Assembly (NCBI GenBank): GCA_017474845.1
Contig: JAFVGS010000054.1
Location: forward strand, 20,771 to 84,770
Reading direction: 5' to 3'
DNA length: 64,000 bases
DNA from: Prevotella sp.
Lineage (GTDB): Bacteria; Bacteroidota; Bacteroidia; Bacteroidales; Bacteroidaceae
Of the stretch, positions 25,879 to 34,928 are shown one piece after another. Under the pieces are notes generated by a model, which did not search any database, was not told the origin of the DNA, and saw nothing but the letters and a program-made list of their open reading frames with translations. Numbering within the stretch: the first letter of the stretch is position 1; each line of letters begins with the position of its first letter. Made by a program: the position numbers and the translations under genes.

Positions 25879-27200
25879 TATTTCTTGTAAAATATCGTAT
25901 TACTGAGATTCTGCAGGGCACGCTTCTTGTCCTCCTCACGGATGAGGAAGGAGATATTGTAGTTCGAGCCGCCGTAGCTGACCATACGCACAGGGATATC
26001 CTTCAGCGCGTCGAGGGCGAGGGTCTCGAAACCGATGTTCGACCAGTCGAGGTCGCCGACGACACAGACGATACACATGTTCGTGTCGACGGTCACTGTG
26101 CCGTACTTCTTCAGTTCATCGACGATCTCACCCAGATGGGAGGAGTTGTCGATACTCATCGACACACCCACCTCAGAGGTACAGATCATGTCGATACTCG
26201 TCTGATAGCTCTCGAAGATCTCGAACACCTTGCGCAGGAAACCCGTTGCCAGGAGCATGCGTGATGACTTGATCTTGATGGCGGTGATGTTGTCCTTGGC
26301 GGCGATGGCCTTGATCTTGCCGTATTCGGTCTTGTTCGAGATGGTCGTACCCTCAGCATCAGGATCCATCGTGTTCAGCAGACGCACGGGGATGCCGGCA
26401 TACTTCGCAGGCTGGATGCAGGTGGGGTGGAGGATCTTCGCACCGAAGTAGGCCAGCTCGGCAGCCTCCTCGAAGTGCAGCTGATGCACGGGATCGGTCT
26501 TGTCCACCACACGCGGGTCGTTGTTGTGCATGCCGTCGATATCGGTCCATATCTGGATCTCCTCAGCGTTGATGGCTTCGCCGACGAGTGAGGCGGTGTA
26601 GTCGCTGCCGCCACGCTGCAGGTTGTCGATCTCGCCATAGGCATTGCGGCAGATGAATCCCTGGGTGAGATACACCTGTGCACCCTCGTTGTCTGCGAGG
26701 ATGGGCTTCAGCTTCTCACGGATATACATGAGATCGGGCTCGGCGTTCTTGTCGGTACGCATGAAGTCGAGGGCGTTGAGCAGCACGGCGTTGATACCCT
26801 GCTCCTTCATGTAGTTCACGACCATGTTCGTCGAGATGATCTCTCCCTGGGCGACGATGCTCTTCTCCTCGAAGCTGGTGAACAGCTCCTTGGTGAACGA
26901 ACGGAGGAAGTCGAACTCACTGCGCAGGAACTCACGTGTGGCAGCCTTTGTCTCCTCAGTGCTGTAGAGCTCCTCGACGTGCTTGTCGTACTTCTGTTCC
27001 AGACGGTTGATCACCTCGTTGGCGCCGTCGGGGTTCTTCTTGTACAGGTAGTCTGAGATCTCCACCAGTGAGTTGGTGGTGCCAGACATGGCTGAGAGGA
27101 CAACGAACACGGGTTCGCCAGACTTCGTGACCAGCTTGGTCACCTCTTTCATTCTCTGTGGGGTGCCGACGGACGTACCGCCGAATTTCATCACTTTCAT
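25878..27200 (-). CDS. Aspartokinase (monofunctional)
   Basis: A 440-residue enzyme phosphorylating aspartate at the entry to the lysine, threonine and methionine branch. The N-terminal KFGGTSVGTPQRM is the kinase signature. GFICRNAYGEIDNLQRGGSDYTA and the IWTDIDGMHNNDPR block form the catalytic core. Two C-terminal ACT domains (from ~310) include VFEIFESYQTSIDMICTSEVGVSMSID and suggest feedback control by an amino acid. No homoserine dehydrogenase domain follows. Coupling with lysA hints at lysine-specific supply. Confidence 0.93.
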   Translation of the reverse strand: MKVMKFGGTSVGTPQRMKEVTKLVTKSGEPVFVVLSAMSGTTNSLVEISDYLYKKNPDGANEVINRLEQKYDKHVEELYSTEETKAATREFLRSEFDFLRSFTKELFTSFEEKSIVAQGEIISTNMVVNYMKEQGINAVLLNALDFMRTDKNAEPDLMYIREKLKPILADNEGAQVYLTQGFICRNAYGEIDNLQRGGSDYTASLVGEAINAEEIQIWTDIDGMHNNDPRVVDKTDPVHQLHFEEAAELAYFGAKILHPTCIQPAKYAGIPVRLLNTMDPDAEGTTISNKTEYGKIKAIAAKDNITAIKIKSSRMLLATGFLRKVFEIFESYQTSIDMICTSEVGVSMSIDNSSHLGEIVDELKKYGTVTVDTNMCIVCVVGDLDWSNIGFETLALDALKDIPVRMVSYGGSNYNISFLIREEDKKRALQNLSNTIFYKK

Positions 27201-27224
27201 AATTATGCTGTTTTTATATTCTAT

Positions 27225-27268
27225 TTTTTCACTTTTTACTTATTCACCTATTCACCTTTTTACCTTTT
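27225..27268. repeat. TTCACCTTTTTACC word array
   Basis: Tandem TTTTTAC/TATTCACC words fill much of the 68-base spacer between ftsE and the aspartokinase gene. Related words occur at 56680-56710. Confidence 0.65.
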
Positions 27269-28021
27269 TCAGATTTCCATTCTCTGTGAATAGCGGACGG
27301 TGATCTCATCCGTATCCGGCGTATCGTCGAACATCACGAGGTTGTTGAAGTCGGAGGTGATCTCCTCCATCCGCTCGTCCTGACAGCGGTAGATGATGCT
27401 GGGGTTCTCCTTGATCATCGGCAGGTTGTGGGTCGACATCACGACAGCCGTTCCCTTGGCGGCGATGTCGAAGAGCAGCTTGATGATCGTGTCCGACGTC
27501 TCTGGGTCGAGGTTGCCTGTGGGCTCGTCGGCGAGGATGAGCTTCGGCTTGTTGAGGATGGCTCGTGCGATGGCCACACGCTGCTGCTCACCGCCGGAGA
27601 GCTCGAAGGGCATGCGGTCGCTCTTGTCAGCCATATCCACAGCCTCCAGCACCTCTGTGATGCGCTCGCTGATGCCGTCTTTCTTCTTCCAGCCTGTGGC
27701 CTTCAGCACGAACTCAAGGTTCTTGTACACCGTACGGTCGGCCAGCAGCTGGAAGTCCTGGAACACGACACCCATCTCCCTTCTCAGGGCGGGAATCTCC
27801 TTCTGACGGATGGTCAGCAGATCGTGACCGAGCACCATCGCCTCGTCGGCCTCGTCCATCTCCAGCTCACAGTAGAGCGTACGCATCAGCGTGGTCTTAC
27901 CAGAACCCACACGGCCGATGAGGTAGATGAACTGTCCCTCATCCACTTGGAAGTTCACGTTCTTCAGCACACAGATCCCGTGTCGCTGGTAGATGTTTGC
28001 GTTCTTATAACTGATCAGCAT
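27269..28021 (-). CDS. ftsE: Cell-division ABC ATPase FtsE
   Basis: A 250-residue ABC ATPase that, with membrane partner FtsX, controls septal peptidoglycan hydrolases. It shows Walker [12 protein letters not shown]-loop VFQDFQLL, signature [14 protein letters not shown], Walker [13 protein letters not shown] and the H-loop STHN. The variant GRVGSGKTT and the [12 protein letters not shown] stretch favour FtsE over LolD. FtsX is not adjacent here, so the name rests on sequence alone. It lies 12 bases after hisIE. Confidence 0.85.
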   Translation of the reverse strand: MLISYKNANIYQRHGICVLKNVNFQVDEGQFIYLIGRVGSGKTTLMRTLYCELEMDEADEAMVLGHDLLTIRQKEIPALRREMGVVFQDFQLLADRTVYKNLEFVLKATGWKKKDGISERITEVLEAVDMADKSDRMPFELSGGEQQRVAIARAILNKPKLILADEPTGNLDPETSDTIIKLLFDIAAKGTAVVMSTHNLPMIKENPSIIYRCQDERMEEITSDFNNLVMFDDTPDTDEITVRYSQRMEI

Positions 28022-28033
28022 GGTCGTTGTCGT

Positions 28034-28726
28034 TTATTTCATTTGTCCCTTGGCTTTGGCCTCGCGGCGCTGTTTGTCCCAGTTGGGATCATGACGGCGG
28101 TGCAGTTCCTCCACGAGATCCTCGATGCGCAGGCCTTTGGCGGTCAGCAGCACGATGAGGTGATAGAGCATGTCCGATGCCTCGTAGGTCAGCTGTTCGC
28201 TGGTACCCGTACAGGCCTCGATGACGGTCTCAAGGGCTTCTTCTCCCACCTTCTGGGCGATGCGCTTCACACCATCCTTGAACAGCTTCGTCGTATAACT
28301 CCCCTCCGGCATCTCCTCATGCCGCTTGTCGATAAAATCCTGCAACTCCTTCAGGAACAGCAGACTATCTTTTTCCCCTCCTAAGTTAGGAGGGGTAGGG
28401 GTGGTCTGAACAATGCTCTTATTCTCCTCCCCCCAACACGTATCCGTACCTTTATGACACGTTGGCCCGTGAGGATTGGCCCTCACCAGCAGCGTATCAT
28501 TGTCGCAGTCCACCTTAATACTCACCAGGTCGAGGAAGTTCCCGCTGGTCTCGCCCTTCGTCCACAGACACTTACGACTTCGGCTCCAGAAAGTCACCTT
28601 CTTCGTGTCGAGGGTCTTCTGGTATGCCTCTTCGTTCATATAGCCAAGCATCAGCACGTTCTTCGTCTCAGCGTCCTGTACTATCGCAGGCACCAGCCCG
28701 CCGCACTTCTCAAAATCTATCTTCAT
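28034..28726 (-). CDS. hisIE: Bifunctional phosphoribosyl-AMP cyclohydrolase / phosphoribosyl-ATP pyrophosphatase
   Basis: Performs the second and third steps of histidine synthesis. The HisI part has MLGYMNEEAYQKTL, FWSRSRKCLWTKGETSGN and the metal site CDNDTLL...PHGPTCHKG. The HisE part begins near residue 125 and has the helices KRHEEMPEGSYTTKLF and EEALETVIEA. Oddity: between the two domains lies TTPTPPNLGGE, encoded by a palindromic CCCCTCC/GGAGGGG mini-repeat (28375-28405) inserted in frame. The linker should tolerate it, so activity is expected. Confidence 0.93.
   Translation of the reverse strand: MKIDFEKCGGLVPAIVQDAETKNVLMLGYMNEEAYQKTLDTKKVTFWSRSRKCLWTKGETSGNFLDLVSIKVDCDNDTLLVRANPHGPTCHKGTDTCWGEENKSIVQTTPTPPNLGGEKDSLLFLKELQDFIDKRHEEMPEGSYTTKLFKDGVKRIAQKVGEEALETVIEACTGTSEQLTYEASDMLYHLIVLLTAKGLRIEDLVEELHRRHDPNWDKQRREAKAKGQMK
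28375..28405. repeat. CCCCTCCT-AGGAGGGG mini-repeat inside hisIE
   Basis: The palindrome CCCCTCCT-AAGTT-AGGAGGGG followed by TAGGGGTGGT. This word type is known as a dispersed element in many bacterial genomes and encodes the tell-tale peptide TPPNLGGE when inserted in coding DNA. Confidence 0.85.
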
Positions 28727-28740
28727 TTTTTCTATTTATT

Positions 28741-28815
28741 TAAACAAGGATTTAAGGATTTATGGATTTTTCCCCATCCTTGATTCATCCTTCCAATTCT
28801 TTAATCCTTGTTTTT
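28741..28815. repeat. Inverted GGATTTA word arrays between hisF and hisIE
   Basis: An AAGGATTTAAGGATTTATGG arm near 28746-28766 and a TTCTTTAATCCTTG arm near 28797-28811 are imperfect reverse complements. The transcript from hisF to hisIE could fold here. Confidence 0.6.
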
Positions 28816-28826
28816 ATTATTATTTA

Positions 28827-29585
28827 CTAGATTCTCACGTTGATCCCTTCCCCGCGCAGGTACTGCTTCAGTTCCGGGATGGGAATCTCGCCGAAATGGA
28901 ACACGCTGGCGGCAAGAGCGGCATCGGCGTGACCTTCAGTGAAGGCGTCGCGGAAGTGCTCCTTACAACCAGCACCGCCGCTGGCGATGATGGGTATCGA
29001 CAGGGTATCTGCCAGTTCGCGCAGCGCCTCGTTGGCATAGCCCTCCTTCACGCCGTCGTGGTTCATCGACGTGAAGAGTATCTCTCCGGCTCCACGATCC
29101 TGAGCCTCACGCGCCCACTCGAAGAGTCCGCGCTCCGTGCGCTCACGACCGCCTTTCAGATAACAGTGCCAGCCGTCTTCGTCCAGTCGGGCGTCGATGG
29201 CACAGACACACACCTGGGAACCGAAGCGTGTGGTGATCTCATTGATCAGTTCCGGCCTGCGGATGGCGGCAGAGTTCACGCTCACCTTGTCGGCACCGGC
29301 ATAGAGCAGCCGCTCCACGTCAGCCAGTTCGTTGATGCCTCCGCCCACGGTGAAGGGGATGTTGATTTCCTTGGCCACGCGGGTGACCATCTCCGTAAAG
29401 GTCTTGCGGCCCTCGAAGCTCGCGGTGATGTCGAGGAAGCACAGTTCGTCGGCACCCTGCTCAGAGTAGGCCTTGCCCAGCTCCACCGGGTCGCCAGCAC
29501 TCCGCAGGTTCACGAAGTTCGTTCCCTTCACGGTCTCACCGTCCTTCACATCCAGACAGGGTATGATTCGTTTTGCTAATCCCAT
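28827..29585 (-). CDS. hisF: Imidazole glycerol phosphate synthase, cyclase subunit
   Basis: A 252-residue TIM barrel that, with HisH, closes the imidazole ring to give imidazole glycerol phosphate and AICAR. Markers are [16 protein letters not shown] (catalytic Asp), [47 protein letters not shown] (second catalytic Asp) and IIASGGAG. The spacing to hisA is 8 bases. Order on the minus strand is hisH-hisA-hisF-hisIE. Confidence 0.96.
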   Translation of the reverse strand: MGLAKRIIPCLDVKDGETVKGTNFVNLRSAGDPVELGKAYSEQGADELCFLDITASFEGRKTFTEMVTRVAKEINIPFTVGGGINELADVERLLYAGADKVSVNSAAIRRPELINEITTRFGSQVCVCAIDARLDEDGWHCYLKGGRERTERGLFEWAREAQDRGAGEILFTSMNHDGVKEGYANEALRELADTLSIPIIASGGAGCKEHFRDAFTEGHADAALAASVFHFGEIPIPELKQYLRGEGINVRI

Positions 29586-29593
29586 ACTCGGTT

Positions 29594-30367
29594 TTATTTT
29601 TGCATCGGATTGACACGGACAGACTCAGATTCCCGTGTTTTTCCGTGTTCATCTGTTGCTATTAATTCATGAAGGTCGATGCGGCCTTCGTAGATGGCTT
29701 TGCCGAAGACGACAGCCGGGATGCCCGCCGCATCGAGGGCCTCGATATCCTCTTTCGACGACACACCGCCCGAGGCGATGAGGTGCAGTTGCGGATAGGC
29801 GGCCATGATATCTTTGTAGAGTCCGATGGCGGGTCCTGCGAGGGTACCGTCCTTCGAGATCTCCGTACACAGCACGTTCCTTACACCGGCGTCGATATAT
29901 TTCTTCAGGAAGGGCAGCAGGTCTTCGCCCGAATCCTCCTTCCAGCCGTTGATGCTGATCTTCCCGTGGCGCACGTCGGCACCCAGGATGATCTTCTCTG
30001 CACCGTATTTCTCTAACCAACCCATAAATAGATCTGGTTGCGTGACGGCGATGCTGCCGATGGTCACCATCGAGGCACCTGCGGCGAAGGCCGTCTTGAT
30101 ATCCTCATCGGTCTTGATGCCGCCGCCGAAGTCGACCGTCAGCCGGGTTGCCGTCGTGATCTGACGGAGCACCTCACTGTTCACGATGTGCTTCGACTTA
30201 GCACCGTCGAGGTCTACGACGTGCAGCCGTCTGTAGCCTATGCGCTCGAACTCAAGAGCCATATCCAGAGGCTCGCCATACACCGTCTTATGGTCGTAGT
30301 CGCCCTTGGTCAGTCTCACGCACTGGCCTCCGATAATGTCTATGGCTGGAATCAGTTCTATCTTCAT
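29594..30367 (-). CDS. hisA: Phosphoribosylformimino-5-aminoimidazole carboxamide ribotide isomerase
   Basis: The fourth step of histidine synthesis, an Amadori rearrangement on a TIM barrel. The 257-residue product has [20 protein letters not shown] with catalytic Asp, [35 protein letters not shown] (second Asp) and [12 protein letters not shown] 30367 is used; the frame extends to a TTG in the flanking word array. It has a slightly long tail ([12 protein letters not shown]) encoded by another repeat-like stretch before hisF. Confidence 0.95.
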   Translation of the reverse strand: MKIELIPAIDIIGGQCVRLTKGDYDHKTVYGEPLDMALEFERIGYRRLHVVDLDGAKSKHIVNSEVLRQITTATRLTVDFGGGIKTDEDIKTAFAAGASMVTIGSIAVTQPDLFMGWLEKYGAEKIILGADVRHGKISINGWKEDSGEDLLPFLKKYIDAGVRNVLCTEISKDGTLAGPAIGLYKDIMAAYPQLHLIASGGVSSKEDIEALDAAGIPAVVFGKAIYEGRIDLHELIATDEHGKTRESESVRVNPMQK

Positions 30368-30398
30368 TGTCAATTATCCATTATCAATTGTCAATTGG
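30367..30398. repeat. CAATTATCC word array at the hisH/hisA junction
   Basis: Words CAATTATCCATTAT and CAATTGTCAATT span the hisH stop codon, encoding the HisH C-terminus QLTIDNG, and reach the hisA start. Confidence 0.7.
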
Positions 30399-31009
30399 AG
30401 AAAGTTCTCCAGAATTTTCTCGCCCACGCGTCCGCTCTTCTCCGGGTGGAACTGGCAGGCGTAGAAATTATCCTTGTGCATCGAGGCAGAGTAGGGCAGG
30501 ATATAGTCCGCCGTCGCGATGGTCTCCTCGCACACCGGCACATAATAGCTGTGCACGAAATACACATACGGCTTTTCACCCAGACCCTCCAACAATGGAT
30601 TCTTTCCATTATCCATCGTCCATTGTCCATTATCCATTATATTCAGCTCGTTCCACCCCATACACGGCACCTTGTCCTCGTGGCGCTGTGGCTGGAAGCG
30701 CTTCACCTCCGCATCAAACACGCCGATGCAGTCGGTGTCGCCCTCCTCGGAGTGACGGCACAACAGCTGCTGACCGATGCAGATGCCTAATACGGGCTGT
30801 CGCAGGTCGCGGATCAGTTCGTCCAGTCGGCGGGCCTTCAGATAGGCCATCGCCCCGCTGGCTTCGCCCTGTCCGGGGAAGAGCACCTTGTCCGCCTTCC
30901 TCAGCTGTTCGGCATCATCCGTCAGCGTCGGCTCGATACCCAGCCGCCTCAGTGCATTCACCACCGAATACACATTCCCTGCGTTATATTTCACGATTGC
31001 TACATTCAT
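30374..31009 (-). CDS. hisH: Imidazole glycerol phosphate synthase, glutaminase subunit
   Basis: A class I glutamine amidotransferase supplying ammonia to HisF. The triad is visible: nucleophile Cys in PVLGICIGQQLL, and His and Glu in YACQFHPEKSGRVG. The 211 residues are longer than the usual ~196-200. The excess is an internal MDNGQWTMDNG peptide (from word array 30606-30640) after CMGWNELN, and a repeat-encoded C-terminus (LQLTIDNG). Both additions are in frame and outside the catalytic motifs, though the first is close to the HisF-facing surface. Confidence 0.94.
   Translation of the reverse strand: MNVAIVKYNAGNVYSVVNALRRLGIEPTLTDDAEQLRKADKVLFPGQGEASGAMAYLKARRLDELIRDLRQPVLGICIGQQLLCRHSEEGDTDCIGVFDAEVKRFQPQRHEDKVPCMGWNELNIMDNGQWTMDNGKNPLLEGLGEKPYVYFVHSYYVPVCEETIATADYILPYSASMHKDNFYACQFHPEKSGRVGEKILENFLQLTIDNG
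30606..30640. repeat. CCATTAT/CCATTGT word array inside hisH
   Basis: Five seven-base words (CCATTAT, CCATCGT, CCATTGT, CCATTAT, CCATTAT) in tandem, in frame, encode an 11-residue insert. Confidence 0.8.
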
Positions 31010-31032
31010 TCTCTTTCATTTTAAGTAAACAG

Positions 31033-31136
31033 GGAGACAAGGAGTTCAAGGAGTTCAGGACAAATGTAGGATGCTCCAAAGATGATTTAAGAAACCCAAG
31101 ACGATATAAATGTATTGTCTTGAACTCCTTGTCTCC
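31033..31136. repeat. Perfect 18-bp inverted repeat of GGAGACAAGGAGTTCAAG words
   Basis: Arm 31033-31050 and arm 31119-31136 are exact reverse complements with a 68-base spacer, and further GTCTCC/CTCCTT words flank the right arm to 31160. The structure fills the purU-hisH spacer. Confidence 0.8.
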
Positions 31137-31160
31137 ATGTCTCCTTGTCTCCATATCTCC

Positions 31161-32045
<885 letters not shown>

Positions 32046-32062
32046 TTTCTTTTTTCAGGGTG

Positions 32063-32070
32063 CAAAGGTA
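32063..32070 (-). promoter_or_regulatory. -7 box for purU
   Basis: TACCTTTG on the minus strand just upstream of the purU ATG. Confidence 0.7.
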
Positions 32071-32268
32071 CTAAAAATTATTCTTTTCCCACACATATTA
32101 GCGCAAAATTATTAAATAGGTGGTAAAATAATGGCATGCGGAGGGAAAGTCGCTCCGCATGCCTGCCTGATTTCAGGTTCTTTGGACACTACGAAATGTC
32201 ATTACATTACAAATTACATTGTACTGATTTTATGTTTGTGGATTGGAATATGGTTACATGTATAATAT

Positions 32269-32302
32269 ATATATTAGTAATATTATAATATTACTAATAT
32301 AT
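32269..32302. repeat. 34-bp perfect AT-rich palindrome
   Basis: Arms 32269-32285 and 32286-32302 are exact reverse complements with no spacer. Inverted TAATG/CATTA word arrays lie 40-70 bases away on both sides, so the whole 32200-32364 stretch can fold back on itself. Confidence 0.8.
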
Positions 32303-32571
32303 TGTGATATAATAATGAGTACTATATTCAGTTTTTATATCATGTAATGTGTAATGCGTAATGAAGTTGTAGAAAATGTTTACAAAACGAATGATGATTA
32401 ATGTGTCGTAGGTAATGCAGAAAGGAAACAGGAATTTTAGCGCCTGTAAAGCAGTAGTTTCATTAGACTACAGCAACGGTTTACAGTAAGTAAAATTAAG
32501 GGCTGAAGCTGCCGGCCCTTACCTTATAATAATAAATAGGAGAAATGCTTGCATATATCAGGGAAATGTCG

Positions 32572-32579
32572 TAACTTTG
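32572..32579 (+). promoter_or_regulatory. -7 box for the small exported protein
   Basis: TAACTTTG, 52 bases before the ATG at 32632. Confidence 0.65.
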
Positions 32580-32631
32580 CAATCGCAAAATAGAATAACG
32601 TTCAGAAGTAAAACCAAAAACCATTGAAGTT

Positions 32632-33135
32632 ATGAAGAGAAATCTGAGAATCATGGTCGTATCGGCAGCCATGCTGCTGGGTATGACGACAGTACAGGCA
32701 CAGGTTGCGAAGAGCACGGGCAAGAGCACGAGCAAGAGTGCCGTCACTTCGAACAGCACGCAGAAGAAGGTGCGCGAGTACAAGATTGAGAAGGGCAGCG
32801 CCCGTGGGTTCGTCGATGCGAACGGCGTGGTGTATAACTGGTCTCACAAGAAGGTGGGGAAGTTGCCCAAGGGTAATGGCGACATCACCGACGGCACGGG
32901 CCGCAAGATCGGCAGCATCTGGTCGGGCGACATCAAGGACGGTTCCGGCAAACTGCTCTGCAGCGTCACTTCGGGCGGTTCCATCGCCGTGAAGGGCTCG
33001 AATGCTACGGTGGCCGAGGTGAAGTCTGCCGGTCGTGTCGACATGTCGAAGAACTCGAAGACACTCGGCTATTGCAATTGCAATAACCACGTATGGACGG
33101 CTGCAATCATTTTCTGCAACCTGTTCAAATTCTAA
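32632..33135 (+). CDS. Exported protein of unknown function
   Basis: I do not recognise this family. The 167-residue product has a clear signal peptide (VVSAAMLLGMTTVQAQ). After it comes a low-complexity Ser/Thr/Lys stretch (KSTGKSTSKSAVTSN), then a run of short beta-type repeats: GFVDANGVVYNW, GDITDGTGRKIGSI, GDIKDGSGKLLCSV and GSIAVKGSNATVAEV. The C-terminus is hydrophobic with a CNCNN cluster. The Gly-x-Ile/Val pattern suggests a small beta-rich secreted or surface protein. It is a single gene with its own promoter, convergent with the FHA gene. Confidence 0.7.
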   Translation: MKRNLRIMVVSAAMLLGMTTVQAQVAKSTGKSTSKSAVTSNSTQKKVREYKIEKGSARGFVDANGVVYNWSHKKVGKLPKGNGDITDGTGRKIGSIWSGDIKDGSGKLLCSVTSGGSIAVKGSNATVAEVKSAGRVDMSKNSKTLGYCNCNNHVWTAAIIFCNLFKF

Positions 33136-33154
33136 CTCCAAGAGAAAAGCTTGA

Positions 33155-33685
33155 TCACTCTTCGCTGTCGGAGGCCCTCAGGATAATGCTGGTGGCCCCG
33201 ATGGTGAAGAGTGTGCCATCGGTGATGACGCGACGCTCGCGGGGCGTGAGCTCGACGTTGTCGACGAAGGTGCCCGTGTTGCTGTTGTTGTCCTTCAGCG
33301 TATAGCGCAGGGCACCGTGCTTGTCGCGGCTGACGGTGACGGTGCAGTGGTTCAGGTCGACGCTGGGGTCGACGGTCTCGAAGGGCGTGTTGATGGGATT
33401 GCCCTTCTGATGGCGGCCGATGACGTTGTCGCCCATGCGGAGGGGGATGACCTGCTTGTAGTGGAACATGTTCTCGATGACGACGATGGAGCCGCAGCCC
33501 TGTTCGTCGGCCTGCTCGTCGGGGTTCTCGTCTTTCTGGCGGTCGCGCAGCTTGCTCACGCCGATGCGGATGGCGAACTGCTTGCCGCAGTCGGGACACT
33601 GGAACACGAGCGACTGGCCGTCGGCATAACGGGTCTCATCGAAGGTGATGAAGTTCTCACATTTGGGACAGCGGACACGCTTCAT
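33155..33685 (-). CDS. Zinc-ribbon plus FHA domain protein
   Basis: A 176-residue cytosolic protein. A zinc ribbon at the N-terminus has RCPKCEN and QCPDCGKQF (two CxxC pairs). A C-terminal FHA domain (from ~80) has the phosphothreonine-binding pattern: NVIGRHQKGNPINT, then the NH motif in VDLNHCTVTV and the final NNSNTGTFVDN. It presumably reads Thr-phosphorylated partners; no kinase gene is in the window. It lies 36 bases downstream of the HU-CCDC81/SPOR gene, across a CAGATTAC word array, and may be cotranscribed with it. Confidence 0.85.
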   Translation of the reverse strand: MKRVRCPKCENFITFDETRYADGQSLVFQCPDCGKQFAIRIGVSKLRDRQKDENPDEQADEQGCGSIVVIENMFHYKQVIPLRMGDNVIGRHQKGNPINTPFETVDPSVDLNHCTVTVSRDKHGALRYTLKDNNSNTGTFVDNVELTPRERRVITDGTLFTIGATSIILRASDSEE

Positions 33686-33687
33686 AG

Positions 33688-33721
33688 TTTAACCACAGAT
33701 TACGCAGAGATTACACAGATT
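33688..33721. repeat. ACAGATTACnCAGA word array
   Basis: Three words (CACAGATTACG, CAGAGATTACA, CAGATTCTA) that are reverse-complement relatives of the TAATCTGTG words found elsewhere in the window. Confidence 0.65.
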
Positions 33722-34825
33722 CTATAATGACATGACCCAGGCCTCAGAGGTCTCGGACTGGCCATGAAAGAGACGGAGATCGTCTTGGGCGGCTTCCTCA
33801 GAAGGATAATAGCCGTAGATGACGCGGCGGACGTTGTTGCGCTCGAAGATCTCCAAACGGTCGAAGCCTTTCTTCCCGAGGCGCTCGATGAAGTCGTTGG
33901 CGTTGCGCGCGGAGACGTGGCTGGCCAGAACGATGCAGTAGGTCTTGCGCACTTCACCGGCCGTCTCGACGGGTTCCGTCTCAGGGGTGGCGACGGTGTC
34001 GCGCTGGAGGGTGTCGCGCAGGGCGACAGAGTCTTTGACGACCACCTTCGCGAGGTCGGCCTTCTTGATCTCGATCTTGCTCGTGTTCGTATCTTCAGAC
34101 ATCATGCCGAAGAGGATGCCGTTGTTGAGGTTGCTGATGGTGCGCTGCATCATCTCGGTCTTGCCAGTGGGCAGGGCGAGGATGAAGATGGCGATGAGGA
34201 TGGCGGCGATGGCGACAGCGTTGCGGATCCACGTGTATTTGATACGGACGTAGTTGCCGTCGTCTTCCTCCTGATCTTCCTCGATGTCGGTATCGTTGGT
34301 CTCCGACTCGGCGGTCTCGGTGTCGATGCCGACGATCTTGGCCGTAGGCTCAGCGGCGGGTTCTGGCTCCTGGACGACGACGGGCTGGGGCTGCTCGGCC
34401 TTCGCCTTGATGGGGAAGATCTCGAACGAGCTGAGACCGTAGAGGGAAGGGGTGAGGATGCCGGCCTCGCAGGGGGTGAAGACGTAGTTGCCGTCTTCGT
34501 TGAGCGACAGCACACCGATGTCGTTCAGCTCGTAGCTGCCCTCGTTCTCCACATGCTGACGGAGCTCGTTCACCTCGTCGTCGATGCGCTGGAGGGCTTC
34601 GGGGTAGCTGATGTCGTAGGCCTCGATGTAGGACTGCACGAGCAGCGAGTCGTTGATGTTGAGCTGGGGATTGAACCCGAGGGTGCGCAGCGGGGGCAGG
34701 AACATGCTGTCCCGCTCGTCGTAGCGCGCCTCGACATGATGCGTCATGAAGCCTCCCAGACCCGGGACAATGACGCAGTCGTTGCTCAGCAAAAGTATCT
34801 CAATATGTCGTTCAAGTTCTATCAC
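33722..34825 (-). CDS. HU-CCDC81 and SPOR domain membrane protein
   Basis: About 367 residues. The N-terminal block (ERHIEILLLSNDCVIVPG, FNPQLNINDSLLVQSY) is the bacterial HU-CCDC81 domain. One membrane span follows (IRNAVAIAAILIAIFILALP), and the C-terminal ~70 residues are a SPOR domain that binds denuded septal glycan. It probably acts at the division site. A GTG at 34825 fits the domain start better than ATG 34861, which lies upstream of the TAATTTTG box at 34831-34838. The predicted transcript would then have almost no leader. Confidence 0.82.
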   Translation of the reverse strand: MIELERHIEILLLSNDCVIVPGLGGFMTHHVEARYDERDSMFLPPLRTLGFNPQLNINDSLLVQSYIEAYDISYPEALQRIDDEVNELRQHVENEGSYELNDIGVLSLNEDGNYVFTPCEAGILTPSLYGLSSFEIFPIKAKAEQPQPVVVQEPEPAAEPTAKIVGIDTETAESETNDTDIEEDQEEDDGNYVRIKYTWIRNAVAIAAILIAIFILALPTGKTEMMQRTISNLNNGILFGMMSEDTNTSKIEIKKADLAKVVVKDSVALRDTLQRDTVATPETEPVETAGEVRKTYCIVLASHVSARNANDFIERLGKKGFDRLEIFERNNVRRVIYGYYPSEEAAQDDLRLFHGQSETSEAWVMSL

Positions 34826-34830
34826 GTGTG

Positions 34831-34838
34831 CAAAATTA
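34831..34838 (-). promoter_or_regulatory. -7 box very close to the HU-CCDC81/SPOR start
   Basis: TAATTTTG on the minus strand ends only 5 bases before the GTG chosen as start. Confidence 0.55.
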
Positions 34839-34903
34839 CGGCAAATTTTGGAAATAAACAAATAAAAGAAACTTAAAATGAGTATTAAATGGAAATTTTA
34901 GTG

Positions 34904-34911
34904 TACCTTTG
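34904..34911 (+). promoter_or_regulatory. -7 box for the rfbC-ugd unit
   Basis: TACCTTTG, 17 bases before the ATG at 34929. Confidence 0.7.
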
Positions 34912-34928
34912 CACAAAATTTGATAAAC

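Larger units (their letters stand above)
32071..32631. other. Gene-free stretch with palindromes
   Basis: No credible open frame is seen. It holds a 10-bp perfect hairpin (32133-32142 with 32154-32163), a small CCTGA/TCAGG hairpin after it, and a 34-base perfect AT palindrome (32269-32302) flanked by inverted CATTAC words (about 32200-32225 and 32341-32364). There is also a TAAGGGC/GCCCTTA hairpin (about 32497-32522) and the promoter of the next gene. Base composition is much more AT-rich than the genes around it. Confidence 0.7.

Noticed and set aside
27269-28021. LolD rather than FtsE for the ABC ATPase
   Set aside because: Motif details and sequence style favour FtsE, though the absence of ftsX nearby leaves some doubt.
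32133-32163. Rho-independent terminator
   Set aside because: The 10-bp stem is perfect but no T-run follows on either strand.
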